DNA of 64,000 nt from Pseudisothecium myosuroides (GCA_951799445.1 OX637297.1:8866001-8930000), one strand, 5' to 3'; shown: positions 35,190 through 47,100, numbered from the stretch's first letter. Program-made: numbers and translations. Notes: a model not told the origin generated them from the letters alone.

Positions 35190-36836
35190 ATGCCTCAGCT
35201 CCGCAAGAGTAGAGCAGGGCCGTCCAGTTCCTCCGCAGTAGAAGTTAAACTCCGGAAGGTGTGTCCGATTATTCCAGCAGACGAGAAGGAAAAGGACAAC
35301 CTCATAGAGGATCTTGCCAAGATGGGTTGCGGAGGACTGATTGATAAACCCTGGGGGTTTAGGGAGGAGCGGATGATTCGAGAGCTGTTGGGAAAACTCT
35401 CGAATCAGTTCGACAAGACCATCCGCGGAATTCCAGGCAGTTGGACGGAAGAGATGTGGAAGGCCGTGTACGAATTCCGGTCAGGAGGTCGAGGGATGGC
35501 CACCTCGAAGGAGGGTTACACTTGGGGGAAGTTCCGGTGCACGGTGGACTCGAAGGATGGGCATGTGGTCGCGGATTGTTTGGACGACCGGCATCGAAAC
35601 CTTCTACAGTTCCTGGTTCCGATCATCCACCCGGAGAAGCCGACGAGGGTGACCATTGCCATCGGGAACCTGATTTTCGGAGCCGTGAGCGGGGAACGGA
35701 AAGTAGACTGGGCCAGGATCTTTTCCGATCTGGTCAACCGTCTGATTCCGAAGATCGGAGGAAGTAGGCCGACTCCGTTGAGTCCCTACATCTTCCATCT
35801 TTACAAGCACAATCAACTCCTCACGAATACGGAGGAGAAGGAGTGGAAGACTCATGAGTCACTCCTGAAGTATGGGGAATTGGAATCGGAAGAAGAAGAA
35901 CAGGAGGAAGTATCCGGTTCCGAGGAAGAAGAAGAAGAAGAGGAGGAGCAACACCGGCCGCAGCACAAGCGGCAGAAGACGATGCCTCCTCACCGGAGAG
36001 GAACCCCAACCCCTCCGGGTGAGACATCCAACTCTGGGAAGAAACCGGTTTTTGAAGAACCGGGTCCTTCCGAATCGGATCCGACGGATCCGTTCAACCA
36101 ACTGATCAACATCTTGAGCGATGTGCAAGCAGACTGGGCGGTGAAGAAGCTGGTTCTGAATCAGATCAGCGAGCTGGTGGGAGCACCAGCGGATAGCAAC
36201 CTTGCAGGAGTGGTTGCAGAATTCATCTCCAGCCCGGATGAGATCCGGAAACAAGAAGCGGAGATACGACGACTCCAAGAGGAGAATGAGTCGTTGAAGA
36301 CGGAATTGTTGTTCCTCAAGGAGGACATGGCCACCACACGGGAGATGGCAAAGGCTACCCGGAAAGTAGCCGAGGATGTGAAGGCCACTTTTGGGACAAC
36401 CGGAGAGGCCGTCACCAAGTCCAAGCTGTTTGACGAGGGAGTCCTCAAGGAGAAGAAGATATCCGGAATCAAGTTGGTCCGGATCTTGACGGATTACTCC
36501 GAGAAGGTGGAATTGGTGATGATGGAAGCGCGAGAAGCAGCAAACCGGATGGAGGAGAGCAGCCAAAAGCTGAACGGAGTGATGTTGTCACGGTCGTTCC
36601 ATCTGTCCGACCTTTCAATGCCCGGGTCTTTTCCAAACGTGGGCATTCAGACGGAAGGAAAGGAGGGAACTCCCCAGTCAAAGAAGAGTGGGAGGAAGCT
36701 CGCGCACACCATCAACTTGGATTCGTCACCGGATCTCCCAGAACGTGAAACCGGGGAGTGGAACCGGAACCTGACGGACGTCTTCAAACAACTTGGAACG
36801 GACCCGCCTAGAAGTCCCACACTGAACCCGGGGTAG
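35190..36836 (+). CDS. Family-A element ORF, copy 3 (548 aa)
   Basis: ATG at 35190, MPQLRKSRAG. Same domains as copy 1, with the longer Glu run (EEEEEEEEE near residue 250) and the coiled coil (RRLQEENESLKTELLFLKED). It stops at TAG 36834-36836 after NPG. Copy 1 has AAG there, while copies 2 and 3 share TAG, so this stop predates their separation or arose twice. Beyond it the frame continues and reads through a CAG (36864) that is the stop in copy 1. Long open frames in all three copies, with mostly single-base differences, argue for recent spread. Confidence 0.65.
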   Translation: MPQLRKSRAGPSSSSAVEVKLRKVCPIIPADEKEKDNLIEDLAKMGCGGLIDKPWGFREERMIRELLGKLSNQFDKTIRGIPGSWTEEMWKAVYEFRSGGRGMATSKEGYTWGKFRCTVDSKDGHVVADCLDDRHRNLLQFLVPIIHPEKPTRVTIAIGNLIFGAVSGERKVDWARIFSDLVNRLIPKIGGSRPTPLSPYIFHLYKHNQLLTNTEEKEWKTHESLLKYGELESEEEEQEEVSGSEEEEEEEEEQHRPQHKRQKTMPPHRRGTPTPPGETSNSGKKPVFEEPGPSESDPTDPFNQLINILSDVQADWAVKKLVLNQISELVGAPADSNLAGVVAEFISSPDEIRKQEAEIRRLQEENESLKTELLFLKEDMATTREMAKATRKVAEDVKATFGTTGEAVTKSKLFDEGVLKEKKISGIKLVRILTDYSEKVELVMMEAREAANRMEESSQKLNGVMLSRSFHLSDLSMPGSFPNVGIQTEGKEGTPQSKKSGRKLAHTINLDSSPDLPERETGEWNRNLTDVFKQLGTDPPRSPTLNPG

Positions 36837-37587
36837 GATCAAGGTATGGATCTGACCCCAGATCAGGGTGAGGATCAAGATCAGAGCGTGGACCAAGGCG
36901 AAGACCAAGTTATGGACGAAGGAACGGATCAAGGAGTAGATCCGGTTATGATAGGATAGTTAGGATTTTAGTTGTAAATATTTGTTAGTTAGGACCGGAC
37001 CAGATTTGATCCGGTGTGTCGGGTCTGGATCGGATGTTTTCCGGTCTGGGCCGGCTCGGCGGGGACCGAAAGTTCCGTGCGGACTTTCCGGGCCCCTTTT
37101 TGTTGACTTTTGAGTTTTAAAGTGTATATTAGTCAGTCTCTGCGAAGGAGACTGGGAGTCTTTTCTCTTGAGTTTTTGTGTGTTTTCTATTGACTTCTTG
37201 TTGTACGTCTCTCCCGCGCATGGCAGGGCTGTTTTGGTGAGGAGTTAGAAAAATGTGTGCAGATTCTAGAGATTTCTCCCCTTAGTGTGTTTGTTTTGCT
37301 CTTATGTGCATGTGAGTGGATATTCTAAGTGTTGGGAGTGGATTTCAGTTCCTCAGCACCTCTACAGTTCACGATTCCGGGCGAGAAAACCGTTGTTAGG
37401 CTAGGCGGATAGGGAAGGAATCCTTAGTCGCGCTAGAACTCCTGGATAGGAAATCCGGTTGAGTGTCCGATCTCCCGTGAGGTCTCGCTGCCCTAGTTGG
37501 TAAACGGAAGGACTTTAGTTGATGTTAGAATGGACGAGTTCGCTTGTAACCACCTAACTTTGCGCGGAGGGAACTTGGCATCAAGGT

Positions 37588-37599
37588 CGTTGTAGTATG
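37588..37599 (+). other. 12-nt block conserved in all A and B elements, copy 3
   Basis: GTCGTTGTAGTA, at the same place in the 3' non-coding part as in copy 1 (15238). Confidence 0.6.
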
Positions 37600-39735
37600 A
37601 GAGGATCGTACGGGGGGTCTTTGTGTGACCTGCAAACCGGATCGCTGTCCGGGTGGCTGTGAGAGATCAAACCGGATCCGCGCTAGTGTAGGAAGTAGTG
37701 GAATAGAGAAGTGGGTCTTCAGCCACTATAAGTCACGGAAGGAGTGGCGGGCCTGCCACTCTCAAAAGCAAGCGGCGAACCCTCTGATGGTGAAACAGAG
37801 GCAAAACTAAACCGTAGTGGAGTGAGAGTACGTGTGAAAGGACCGGATCGGATCGGTCCAAAGAAGTTCCAGGATCAGAAATTGTAGGATCCTGGGTTGT
37901 GATAGGATTACAGGACCAAATAGCTTGACAGGCCGGAAGAGATAAAGAGAGGTCTGGTCGTTGTTTTCGGTGTGTTGTTGTTTCCGGTTTTAGATCTAGG
38001 ACCGGAAAGTAGAAATTGGATACTGGCTGAGCTTAAGTTGGGAATAGAGCTAGACACTTCACGGAATCTCGTGGGTTCGATCTTTAGAGTCATTTTGTTA
38101 TGCTTTAGAGTGGTTTTTGGGAATATAACAGGAAATTCACTTACTCTGTGCTGCGACAGCTTGACGATCATGCATGACAAAATGGATCATGCTAAAACTG
38201 CTTTTCCTGTTTTCTCGCACAAAAGCAAGCAACTGGACGGACTCATGAAACTGCCGGTGTCTGTGACAAGAATGATTGCCCATGGGCATGGGGATGTGCG
38301 TTATACACATTATGGACTTGATATCTTCTTTCATGACTCGAACTACACGGTGGGGTCGTTAGCAAAGCTCTTGTGGGACCTTGAGCTGCCCCCAAAGTAT
38401 TCCTCAAGGGAATTGTTTGTTGGGTCGGGCTCGGCTCCTTTATTTCACGCGGTATTGTAAGGAGCTGATATGTGCAAGTCATCGCTTTGACCTGCTCCGG
38501 AAGTGGAAATTCTAGGAACTCCTCTTCCTCCGGTTTTGAACGTGCAAATGGACAATGCCACGGGGGACAACAAAAATAGATTTGTGTTTGCGTTCTGGTC
38601 CCTTCTCATTGCTAAGAAGGTCTTTCATGAGGTTCATGTGAGTTTCATGTTAGTCGGTCACACGCATGACGACATTGACGCCTTATTCGGGAGATGGAGT
38701 ATGCAATTGAAAAAAGATAACTTCCCAACCATCCCATCCCTCATGAAGTCCTTCATGGATGTAGACTCCGTTTCTACAATTCCTCACCTTATTGAAGAGG
38801 TACCTGATTTCAAAGCCTTCATAGAAGGGTCGCTTCTGGGAGGGGAGGATGCATTTGTTGGTCATACAAAGGCACAACAATTCAAGTTTTATTTGAATTC
38901 TGCAAGTGTCCCTGTCATGAAGTACAAGCTGTATCGCACGGATAGTGATTGGCTCCCACAAGAAGGTGGAGGGATCAAATTGTGGCAAGAGGATTCCGAA
39001 GGACGTAGTCTATGGCCTTGTGGGGAGCCGCTGCCTGTTCAACATCTTCCAATGCGCGCCGTGGACAACATTTATAAAGGGTTATCTAGGTTCATCAAAT
39101 ACTGGGAGGCATTATGCGATGAAGACAAAAGTGGAGAGTACATGAGACGTTTTGAGCACTTGGTGTTTTATTGGCAGGCTGTGAATGCAGCTTTAAAGGA
39201 GCCGATCAAACCGGTTGTAGCTTTGAAGGATGGCTTTTGGCCTTCTTCTCGAATCGAAACAACAGAGGGGGATGAGTTGGATGAGGATGGTGAAGTTCGT
39301 GAGGAGTTTGCTGAGGATGATGCATTCGTGGGGCAACTCCGCAATCGCCCATTGCCATCTTTTTGAGTGGCGCGTGATGTTTACAAGGGATATCTCATTG
39401 CCCTTCAAGCAGAGGATACAAAACTTGTATGGATTGCTATAGCCTTGTCTGATCCTTTTACAAACCCAAATCATCCCAATTGTGTACACATTCAGTACTT
39501 GAAGCCCACGGCACGAGAGCGAGATATCCAGGCATCCTATTCTGGATGGGACTCTGCCAAAGGATTGCGTTGGAGAGTGAATGTGGATGAGGATCCGGTC
39601 TAGAAAGACACGAAAGGTCTACTCACTGCATGGAAGTTTCGGGTGAAGAAGGACAAAGTGGATCCTATCTATAAAATTCCATTGGTTCAAATTGATATTA
39701 TCAAAGAGAGTTTGGCTTCAAGCCCCTCTGATTGA

Positions 39736-40976
39736 GCATGTATGGGGTACAATAGAGATACTTTTTAGTATTTTAATGTACGTTTGGTAGTTTGTATTTG
39801 ATGTTCTATTTCGTCCTTTTGCATGACTACATATGTTTTTTATAGAGTAGATAGTATAGTGTGGAATATTATGAATGATTTGATTTCATTGATTTGTATT
39901 GGAACTTTTATTTTATATTGTACGAAGTTCCTTGCGGAGCAAGTGCATTCATACAAAGTATGATATATATTTACAATTACATTTATTTCTATCTATATTC
40001 ACATCATTTTCATAATGTATGTACTTTATAAAGTTCTTTTGAAAATAGAAGACGAGTAGGAAAAAGTGGTAGAAGTACACTAGACCCCACCCACACCCAC
40101 TTTCGGCAAAACCACTATGTATAAAATTCACAAAAAGTACTAAAATTGTACTAAATGTACTCTATAGACAAGAAATACGCGACATACGTCATCCAATTTT
40201 GATTGTGCGGTTACAGTTGCTGGATCTGGATCCACCAATGGTTGCGAAGTCAACTCAGCTAATGGTAGATCATGTGCCTTGTCTCATTTGAAATTTGGAG
40301 GGCACCAGCTTGGTCCACCACGATTCCCGGCATCTCTGCTGGATTGTTCCTAATATGTCATGGACACATGGCGACTGTAGAGACGTACTCACGAATTTAG
40401 GCCAATGTTGTGAATTAAAGGTCACTAATCCTGGGCCACATTCCTGCCCTTGAATTATTCATCGAATAATGAAGGTAATTCATCTAGTATGAACAATGCG
40501 AATTAGTTTAGAAAGCAAAACTTATGGAATTTTAACATCTGTATTGTTTGTTTGGATGAACCTTGGATGAAAAACCATTTTTGATACATATTGATTACTT
40601 GGATGCTGATTTATTTCTTAACAAATTCATATTTCTCTTAGAAAAATGAATATAGCGCTTCAAAGATTAATTTTGTTCTTCTATAAACCCTTGAAGAACT
40701 TCATCCATTGTAAAATGGTCAAACATCTTGTCTAAGCTAAATTTTGCCTTTTAAATTCTGCTCAAGTAACAACTTTATGTTTTTATTAGTTGAAACTATG
40801 CATAATACATCATTGTGTAAGAAATTTCAAATTGTTTCATTAATTGGAATTTACTTCTTTTAATTTTTGACATTTTTCAAAACGCTGTCTCTATTTTCCT
40901 GTACGTACAGCTGGACACTCTTTGCATCATGCTTGTGAAGCATGTAAGTTTCTCAAGCAACTTTAGTAGCCAAGTT
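39736..40976. other. AT-rich stretch, no gene seen
   Basis: Sequence downstream of the DUF7869 gene. No coding region, RNA gene or clear terminal repeat. It probably includes the 3' flank of the DUF7869 transposon. Confidence 0.35.
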
Positions 40977-41753
40977 TCATAAATCACGCTCACGGAAAAA
41001 CATATCCCGGGTGAGGTCACTACCGTCATGCAGTGCTTGCTTCACAACAGCAATGCGCTTTGACATGATCTGCAAAACACTATGGCCATCCCTCAGAAGC
41101 GGCAGGACAAAGTCCTTTATATCTTGCAACAAATGCCACAAAAATGCGTCGTGGTCACTTGTTTCCGGGAAGCCATGGCACTGAATATGGTATGCATTGA
41201 CACGCTCCGCCTCAAAAATGCAGACTTCAGTGACGTATGGTAGTAAATACAACGTCTTTACGGCAAATGATGCCAAGCATCCACATTTCAAGGAGCCTCC
41301 CCACTGCTTCAAGGAATCGCGCGACTTCTTGTTGACAGTATTTGCTTGAATGCGGGCACAGTCGTTTCCAGTGTTCCCCGTTTCTATATTGTGGTTCACC
41401 ACAAAATTGGCTTCTGGTGCAGGAGTCTCCCTCTGGCCACCGAGGTCTTGCCCTCCGGAATGTGGTAGAGCATGACCACTGTTGTCCGTGGCCGTTGCAT
41501 TCGCTGTGGCAGAGCTGTCTTCAGGGGCAATAGTGTTTCTTCCCACCGCAATAGTTTCCAATGCCGCTGTGATTTGCAATGCATTAGAATTTTTAGCAGC
41601 TGCGATGGGAACAAGGACCGCATCACTATTATCCGCCGCAGTCGTTTCTGCCGCCATGTTGTCCCTCTCGAGAGTAAGAACATTAAGGTCTATGGCCATG
41701 GTCGCCAGTGTTTTAGCAGGTTTTTTGTTTGGCGAACGGCGCTTGCATGGCAT
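40977..41753 (-). pseudogene. N-terminal part of a MULE/SWIM-type transposase-like protein
   Basis: ATG at 41753 (MPCKRRSPNKK), open for 258 codons. The first ~140 residues are low-complexity, Ala/Thr/Asn-rich with a basic start. Residues ~150-258 look like the DNA-binding front of FAR1/MULE or SWIM-type transposases: GCLASFAVKTL, HIQCHGFPETSDHDAF, LPLLRDGHSVLQIM and finally RDMFFRERDL. Such proteins usually continue RDIRN after this point. Here the next codons are TGA, then Asn, so the stop is probably a mutated CGA. The frame then goes on ATKVA-TGA-ETYMLHKHDA, again with a likely CGA-to-TGA change. The DDE catalytic part and SWIM finger are not present downstream, so this is a fragment. The family call is moderate. 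Confidence 0.45.
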
Positions 41754-44135
41754 TGTTTTTTTTCTTAGGCAAGGGATGCGAGACTTGGTATCCTACGATG
41801 TTACAATATTGCCGTTATCCAGAGGAAGGGGGTCTTCTTGCAAGTCTTCTTGCTAGATGTTACATTGGACGCTAATAGTGACATAAAAACAAGTTGTTTT
41901 TTCGGACGTCCACTAAAATCCATCTCCTAAAATTATGCTAATGTCACCTAAAAAGCGGGTTTCTTATAGTGTGGCTCCTTTGGGGGGATGTTGCACCTTC
42001 ACTTCAATGCACTACAGCTGCACTTAGAAGTGTTTCTTGTACCATTGGTCCCACAAAACACTGTCAACTGAATTGACTTTGGCGTTTGCGTTGATAAGAG
42101 CAAGTGCAATCAAACCTGGAGCCCGTGAATCGGCCATGCTCGAATGCGTGAGGACACCTGCAGTTGCCAAATGAGCTAAGGGTTTCAACGAAGAGAAATC
42201 ATCCAATGGCAATGTTAACTGATCAGGTTGGCACTATGAAACACGATTTGAAATTGTACAGTACTACATAAAGCGAGTACAACATGCACCTTAAACACCG
42301 AAAAACCTATTGATCCCATACAGTAGAATGTAGAGCCCTAAAACCCTGAAGTCGTCCCAATGAAGCACACGTTCCCTTAGAAGCTCTTCACCGTGAAGCC
42401 TGCAGCGCCTAAAGACGGTGCAAAGTTGAACCCTAAAACCGCGATGTCGCCTGAATCAAACATAGGAGGACCCGAAAATCGCTCTTTCCATATTCACTTG
42501 AAAGCCAGAAGACTGTGTGATTGTCTACATCATTGTGTACAGCGATTGAAACATGCAATCGCCGCAAAAGAATCCGTACTCCTCCCGTACAGTACAGTGT
42601 ATAGACCTAAAATCCTAAACCCCATTCAAATAGATGTTCATCCGTAGATCGCTCTTTCTGAACTGTAGAATATATAAAGAACGTGCGAATCTGTACAGTG
42701 CTATGTACACTGAGTAAACAACGCGCATGAACACATCGTCATCCCGTAGAATAGAATGTGCAGCTTTGGAACCCTGAAGTCCCCCCAATCAAACACACGT
42801 ATTATCGAGTAAATTGCTCTTTGTAAATCCTAGCCCGCCTAGCCCTGCCAAAATTAGCAACAAGGTACACCACTACAAGCAACATCGTTGACCTCATGCC
42901 GTACTCCCAAAAAACAAGCGAAATCATTATAGCACCCTCAAAACTTGAACCCTCCCTACACCCGAATCCGAGCGCCGCCTAAATCCTAGTTGTCAAAAAT
43001 TGGGACGTTGGCATAGAACACGAGGGAGAAACACTGGGCCATCAGAGTGTATGAGTTGAAACACTGAGCACGACACTCATGTATGGGACATGCGTGCGCA
43101 CTCATGGGCCATGGCCACTATGCATGCATGGACATGGAAAACTTGCTACCACATTTAGACATGCATCATGGACATGGGAACCCTGCTACCATAGATGTTG
43201 GACAGAGTTACCACAAGGGATTACTGCATGGTGAAAATGCTATTCCAGGCAAGCCAACTGCATGTCAACCCTGTGACTAACGAGGTCAGCAAGTCATTAA
43301 GAGGTCGGGGTCATAATGAGCCGCAGGAACAAGGGTGAGAAATAGTGAACAACAAGTTTAACTACCTTGATTAAAAGTTTTCAAGATAAATCAAGAGCGT
43401 AGCTAGCCAATCGGCCATATGGCTTAAAATCCTATAAATGCTTAGAAGGTACTAATTTTGCTCATTACTGTTGATTTAGTGACCTCATGAAATCAACCTT
43501 CCTGACTAATAAACTTCCTGGAATATGTTTTCCCGCACCTGGGGTTGGTCTGGTTAAATGTCCCCACCTGTTTGTGATGAAGCCCGAGAGTAACCTCGCT
43601 GGTCTCCTTCATTCGATGTCATAATTACATGTGCTTACCTAGCTTATAGCTTGGACGTCATTGTCGCTAGGCGGTTCACTTTTTTTGCACGGGCGTTGAG
43701 GAACTCTGTCCTCAGCTCGCCTCTTCTCCAAGCTATATTTGTTTGAAAGTGTAGATGCTGATTGAATTCGTCAGTGGGTCTGTGTGGCATTCGCCATTAT
43801 CGCATCTTGCTGAGAGAGAGTGACAGTACACACATATTTACACGTGAAGCATCATCTTCTCTAGTAGTAACCTCGAAAACTCCTTGTGACTTCATTTCGA
43901 CTGATCCTGATATCGAAATGGGAGGGTGGGCGGCACAAGTTCAACAGTAAATACAATTATTATCTGCTAATTTAGGTGTCAAGAAGTATTGTGACAACCG
44001 CAGTGTCGTAATGCTAGTGACTAACTATTAAATTAACCAGTGTAATAGTACCTTGCTTTTCCGAAAAAGAGACAAGGTATGATAGAAAAGAAGAGATAGC
44101 GGTGTGAGACTGCAGCCACGTTCACGTCGGACTCG
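41754..44135. other. Non-coding stretch upstream of the METTL13-like gene
   Basis: Contains weak, diverged repeats around 42322, 42594 and 42745 (GTAGAATGT, CCTAAAACCCTGAAG, AATCAAACACACG phrases) and an ATGCATGGACATGG-rich patch at 43083-43200. No gene is supported. The promoter of the gene starting at 44136 should lie in its last few hundred bases, but I see no decisive TATA box. Confidence 0.35.
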
Positions 44136-47100
44136 ATGGAGCTTGCCAGCAGTGAAAGCCAGGATGGTGAACAAGTTTATTACTGGGATTCATTTTTCCG
44201 GGCACGAAACGGGCGAGCTGTGGAGTGGTACATTGACTGGACGGATTTGCAGGGATACTTGTCAATGCTGGTGTCCAAGAATGCCCAAAACCACAACTCC
44301 GTGCCGATTTTAGTGGTAGGATGCGGCAATTCGGAGCTTTCGGCGCATATGTATGATGCAGGGTGGCAGAGTATCATAAACGTGGATTTCTCGAAGGTGG
44401 TGATTGCGGAAATGTTGCGTTTACATGTGCGCTCTCGTCCTCACATGCGTTGGCAAGTGATGGACATGTCCCACTTACAGGTTTGCTGCAACACGATCTT
44501 CTGGTCCCATCGCTTTGGTTTCCGTCCATGGTTCCTACATTTTAATCCTTTGTTATGGTCCCCTTGTACTTTCTGATCTTGGGCTCAAGCACGCACCTGC
44601 ACCTCGCCTGTCTCTGGGACTTCAGTTTGTGATTTCATCATGAGCAAGTTGTGATTAAGGATTTTGATAGTAAACCCTTTGCTTTGAAATAGTCACCTTC
44701 AAGCACTGGCAATTGCGACCGGTACCACCAGGTTTCTTTTCGTACAAAGCCTTTGGAAGAGAGTTAGTCGAATTTAAGTGAAATAACACAATTTAGAGTT
44801 TAGAGTGTCAAATAACACAATTTCTGAACAAGCGTGGACGTCTATCTTGAATTATCGGAGATGTGTCGGATCGTGCAAACATTGTCGGTGATTTTTACGA
44901 GGTCTTGCCGAATGACGACGTTTGTGGGTGCAGTTCGCGGATGCCTGTTTTGATGTGGTGCTAGATAAGGGCAGTTTGGACTCACTGATGGGAGATGCGA
45001 CTGAGTGCCCTGTGGCAGCCAGAAGCTATCTTTCTGAGGTATGTGGTCTTGAGTGGTGCGTCTCTGCAATCTATTGCTTCCTGAAACCTATTGCTTGTGC
45101 TACTCTGGTTCCTCATCTGTATTGCGCTTCATCTCGCATTGAATGTTTCTGATCCACAAGTGTCATGACTCTGGAGTGAATACAGATTTCAAGTATATAT
45201 GGTCATTAGAAGGATTTGTTTCAAGAGAGTATGCTTTGATATAGTTGTGGTATGTACAAGAGAAAGTGATTAGTGCCTGCTCATTACCTTCCTGTTCTCC
45301 AAAGTGATTCGACTTGTACTTCTTCGTGTGGCTATTAATTTATCTCCAAACTTGCATTATTTTTCTGAATTCAATGATCTACATCAAGAGAAATTTAAAG
45401 GTCGCGTAGTTGCTGTCTCTTAAACTATCAAGATTTATCTTGATGCTCTAGAAGCCTCCTGGTGGTTCTGTAGAAGGTTGAAAAATTGCTCCGCTGCTGC
45501 AAGAGCAGGTCTCTGCAGTCCACCTGACGTTGAGCGCCACTTGTATGGTGAGAATGTAAGCAATAGATATCGTCATTCTCATGAATATTGGTGGTGATGT
45601 TGGTGTCGTTTTGGATTTGGGGCAGGTCAAACGCGTCCTTCGACCAGGCGGGAAGTATGCATGCGTGACAGGGGCCCAGAGCAATGTCTTAGGTTACGGT
45701 CAACCAATTCTTTGCATTTAATTTCCTCAATTGTTTTTGTGGTTGTTGTCCTGCATTTATTTGGTATGTATGATGTAATTTTCAGCCTTCAGTATTTCAA
45801 TCTGTTTATCTAATTTTTTTTTGACTTGAGTGCTTTTCATCGTTTGTCCCTATTTTCCTCACACATATGTCTTTTACGATGTTGCTGTCTTTGATTAAGA
45901 AATTCTATAGATGCACCTCTCAAACACTTACATGCTGCTCATGTAAGTGGCAAAGTATTAAACTCTGATCTATTCATTGGCCTTATATTTTAGCGTATTT
46001 CTGGTACGTGGGCATCTCTGGTACAGTTTTGTCTATGTTACAAAATGTTTTGTACTTCCAGTGAGTATTTATCTTTTGGATTGTGATGGAACCAGGGTTG
46101 CTGCTGATGACTTTCAGGCAAGGTTGGCTGCTCAATGTACACAAAATTCTGCTACTGTCTAATAATTCTAATCCACAGTTACTACCATACCTGTTCTATG
46201 CTATTAAGATCAGTACAGAAGATTTAGCACCAGTGCAGTGCTTCTTTGGTAACATTAAGAATGCATCTGCTGGAACTCAGGTATGCAATGAAAACCATCA
46301 TCTTTCTTTGCTAAGAATTGACTGAAAAAAAAGAGCCATTAGTATCCCAAGCGATTGACAAGTGTCAGGATTGAATTGAGCATTTTCTGTACTGCAGGAG
46401 AGTGCTAATGAAGTCATCGTAGTGGGAATAGCTGGTTCGTTCTGTGCAGAATCATTATTGTGCTAGATAGTATTTCTTGCAGAAAAGGTCCTATCTTTGC
46501 TATGTACAATGCAATTCCCAATTAGGTTTAGTTCCATTAACAGTCTTCACGACTTAAAATAATGGGGATGAGGCATCTGGCGAGGAAGATATATGTTTGC
46601 TAGAATGCCCCATGGGATGCACGTTTTTTCAATATCTTGGAAATGAGTCCCAACAGACCTAATTTAAGTTCTTTAAGCCTTGCATGTATTTTTCTTTTCT
46701 TTGTGGGTCGCATTCTAGTATTGTCGGGTCCTAACTTTAACTATCGACTGGTGGGTGTAGTGGAAATGTAAATGAGTGCTGGATATAGAAATATTCGTGG
46801 TCGATGATGGCGACCAGGATCACAGAATGTGATTGAACTGGACCTGTGTTTGTTCCTTGATCTGCAGATGCATCTTGTTGTGGATTCAATCAAAGAGGAA
46901 AACACTCTCCGTTCCAAAGGATGGTTAACTAACCCTTTGGATGTGTTTGGCCAACTCCTCCGAGGCCGGAGGACATCCGTAAAGCTGGCCGCACATTATC
47001 CAGCAGTTGTTCTGGATGCTAAACCTGATGCAGAGCCACCTGCCCTACGTTGTGGTGTTTTCTTAGTACCTAAGGTCTTTTTAAAACCTCGTTCAGAGCT

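Larger units (their letters stand above)
34680..38158 (+). mobile_element. Family-A element, copy 3 (3479 bp, TSD GCTTG), inside the DUF7869 gene
   Basis: Left end TGTCGCAGTGTG, right end CTGTGCTGCGACA, flanked by GCTTG at 34675-34679 and 38159-38163. The 8-bp terminal inverted repeat TGTCGCAG/CTGCGACA is perfect here. The host reading frame is continuous across the site after removal, which proves the boundaries independently of the other copies. Inside are TATA at 34910, the ORF from 35190, and the 12-nt 3' block at 37588-37599. Confidence 0.9.
33135..39735 (+). pseudogene. DUF7869-type transposon gene, interrupted
   Basis: ATG at 33135 (MEPDQQPFRD) follows a 3' splice site. Coding blocks: 33135-33890 (N-terminus, ends CLAAWRHIAGVSETTFHRF), 34320-34679 (includes NFARCSKCDRLH, a possible metal site), then, after the 3479-bp family-A insertion, 38164-39735. 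The last block has the DUF7869 core: LNVQMDNATGDNKNRFVFAF and LVGHTHDDIDALFGRW, an RNase H-like pattern with conserved Asp. The family is linked to transposable elements. The frame across the A insertion is restored exactly when the element and one GCTTG are removed. Other lesions: ~400 bp of AT-rich sequence replaces a piece near 33.9-34.3 kb, and there are stops at 38458 (TAA), about 38493 (TGA), 39364 (TGA) and 39601 (TAG). Confidence 0.7.

Noticed and set aside
43083..43280. His/Met-rich 65-codon frame
   Set aside because: Produced by repeated CATGG/ATGCATG phrases. No homology or gene context.
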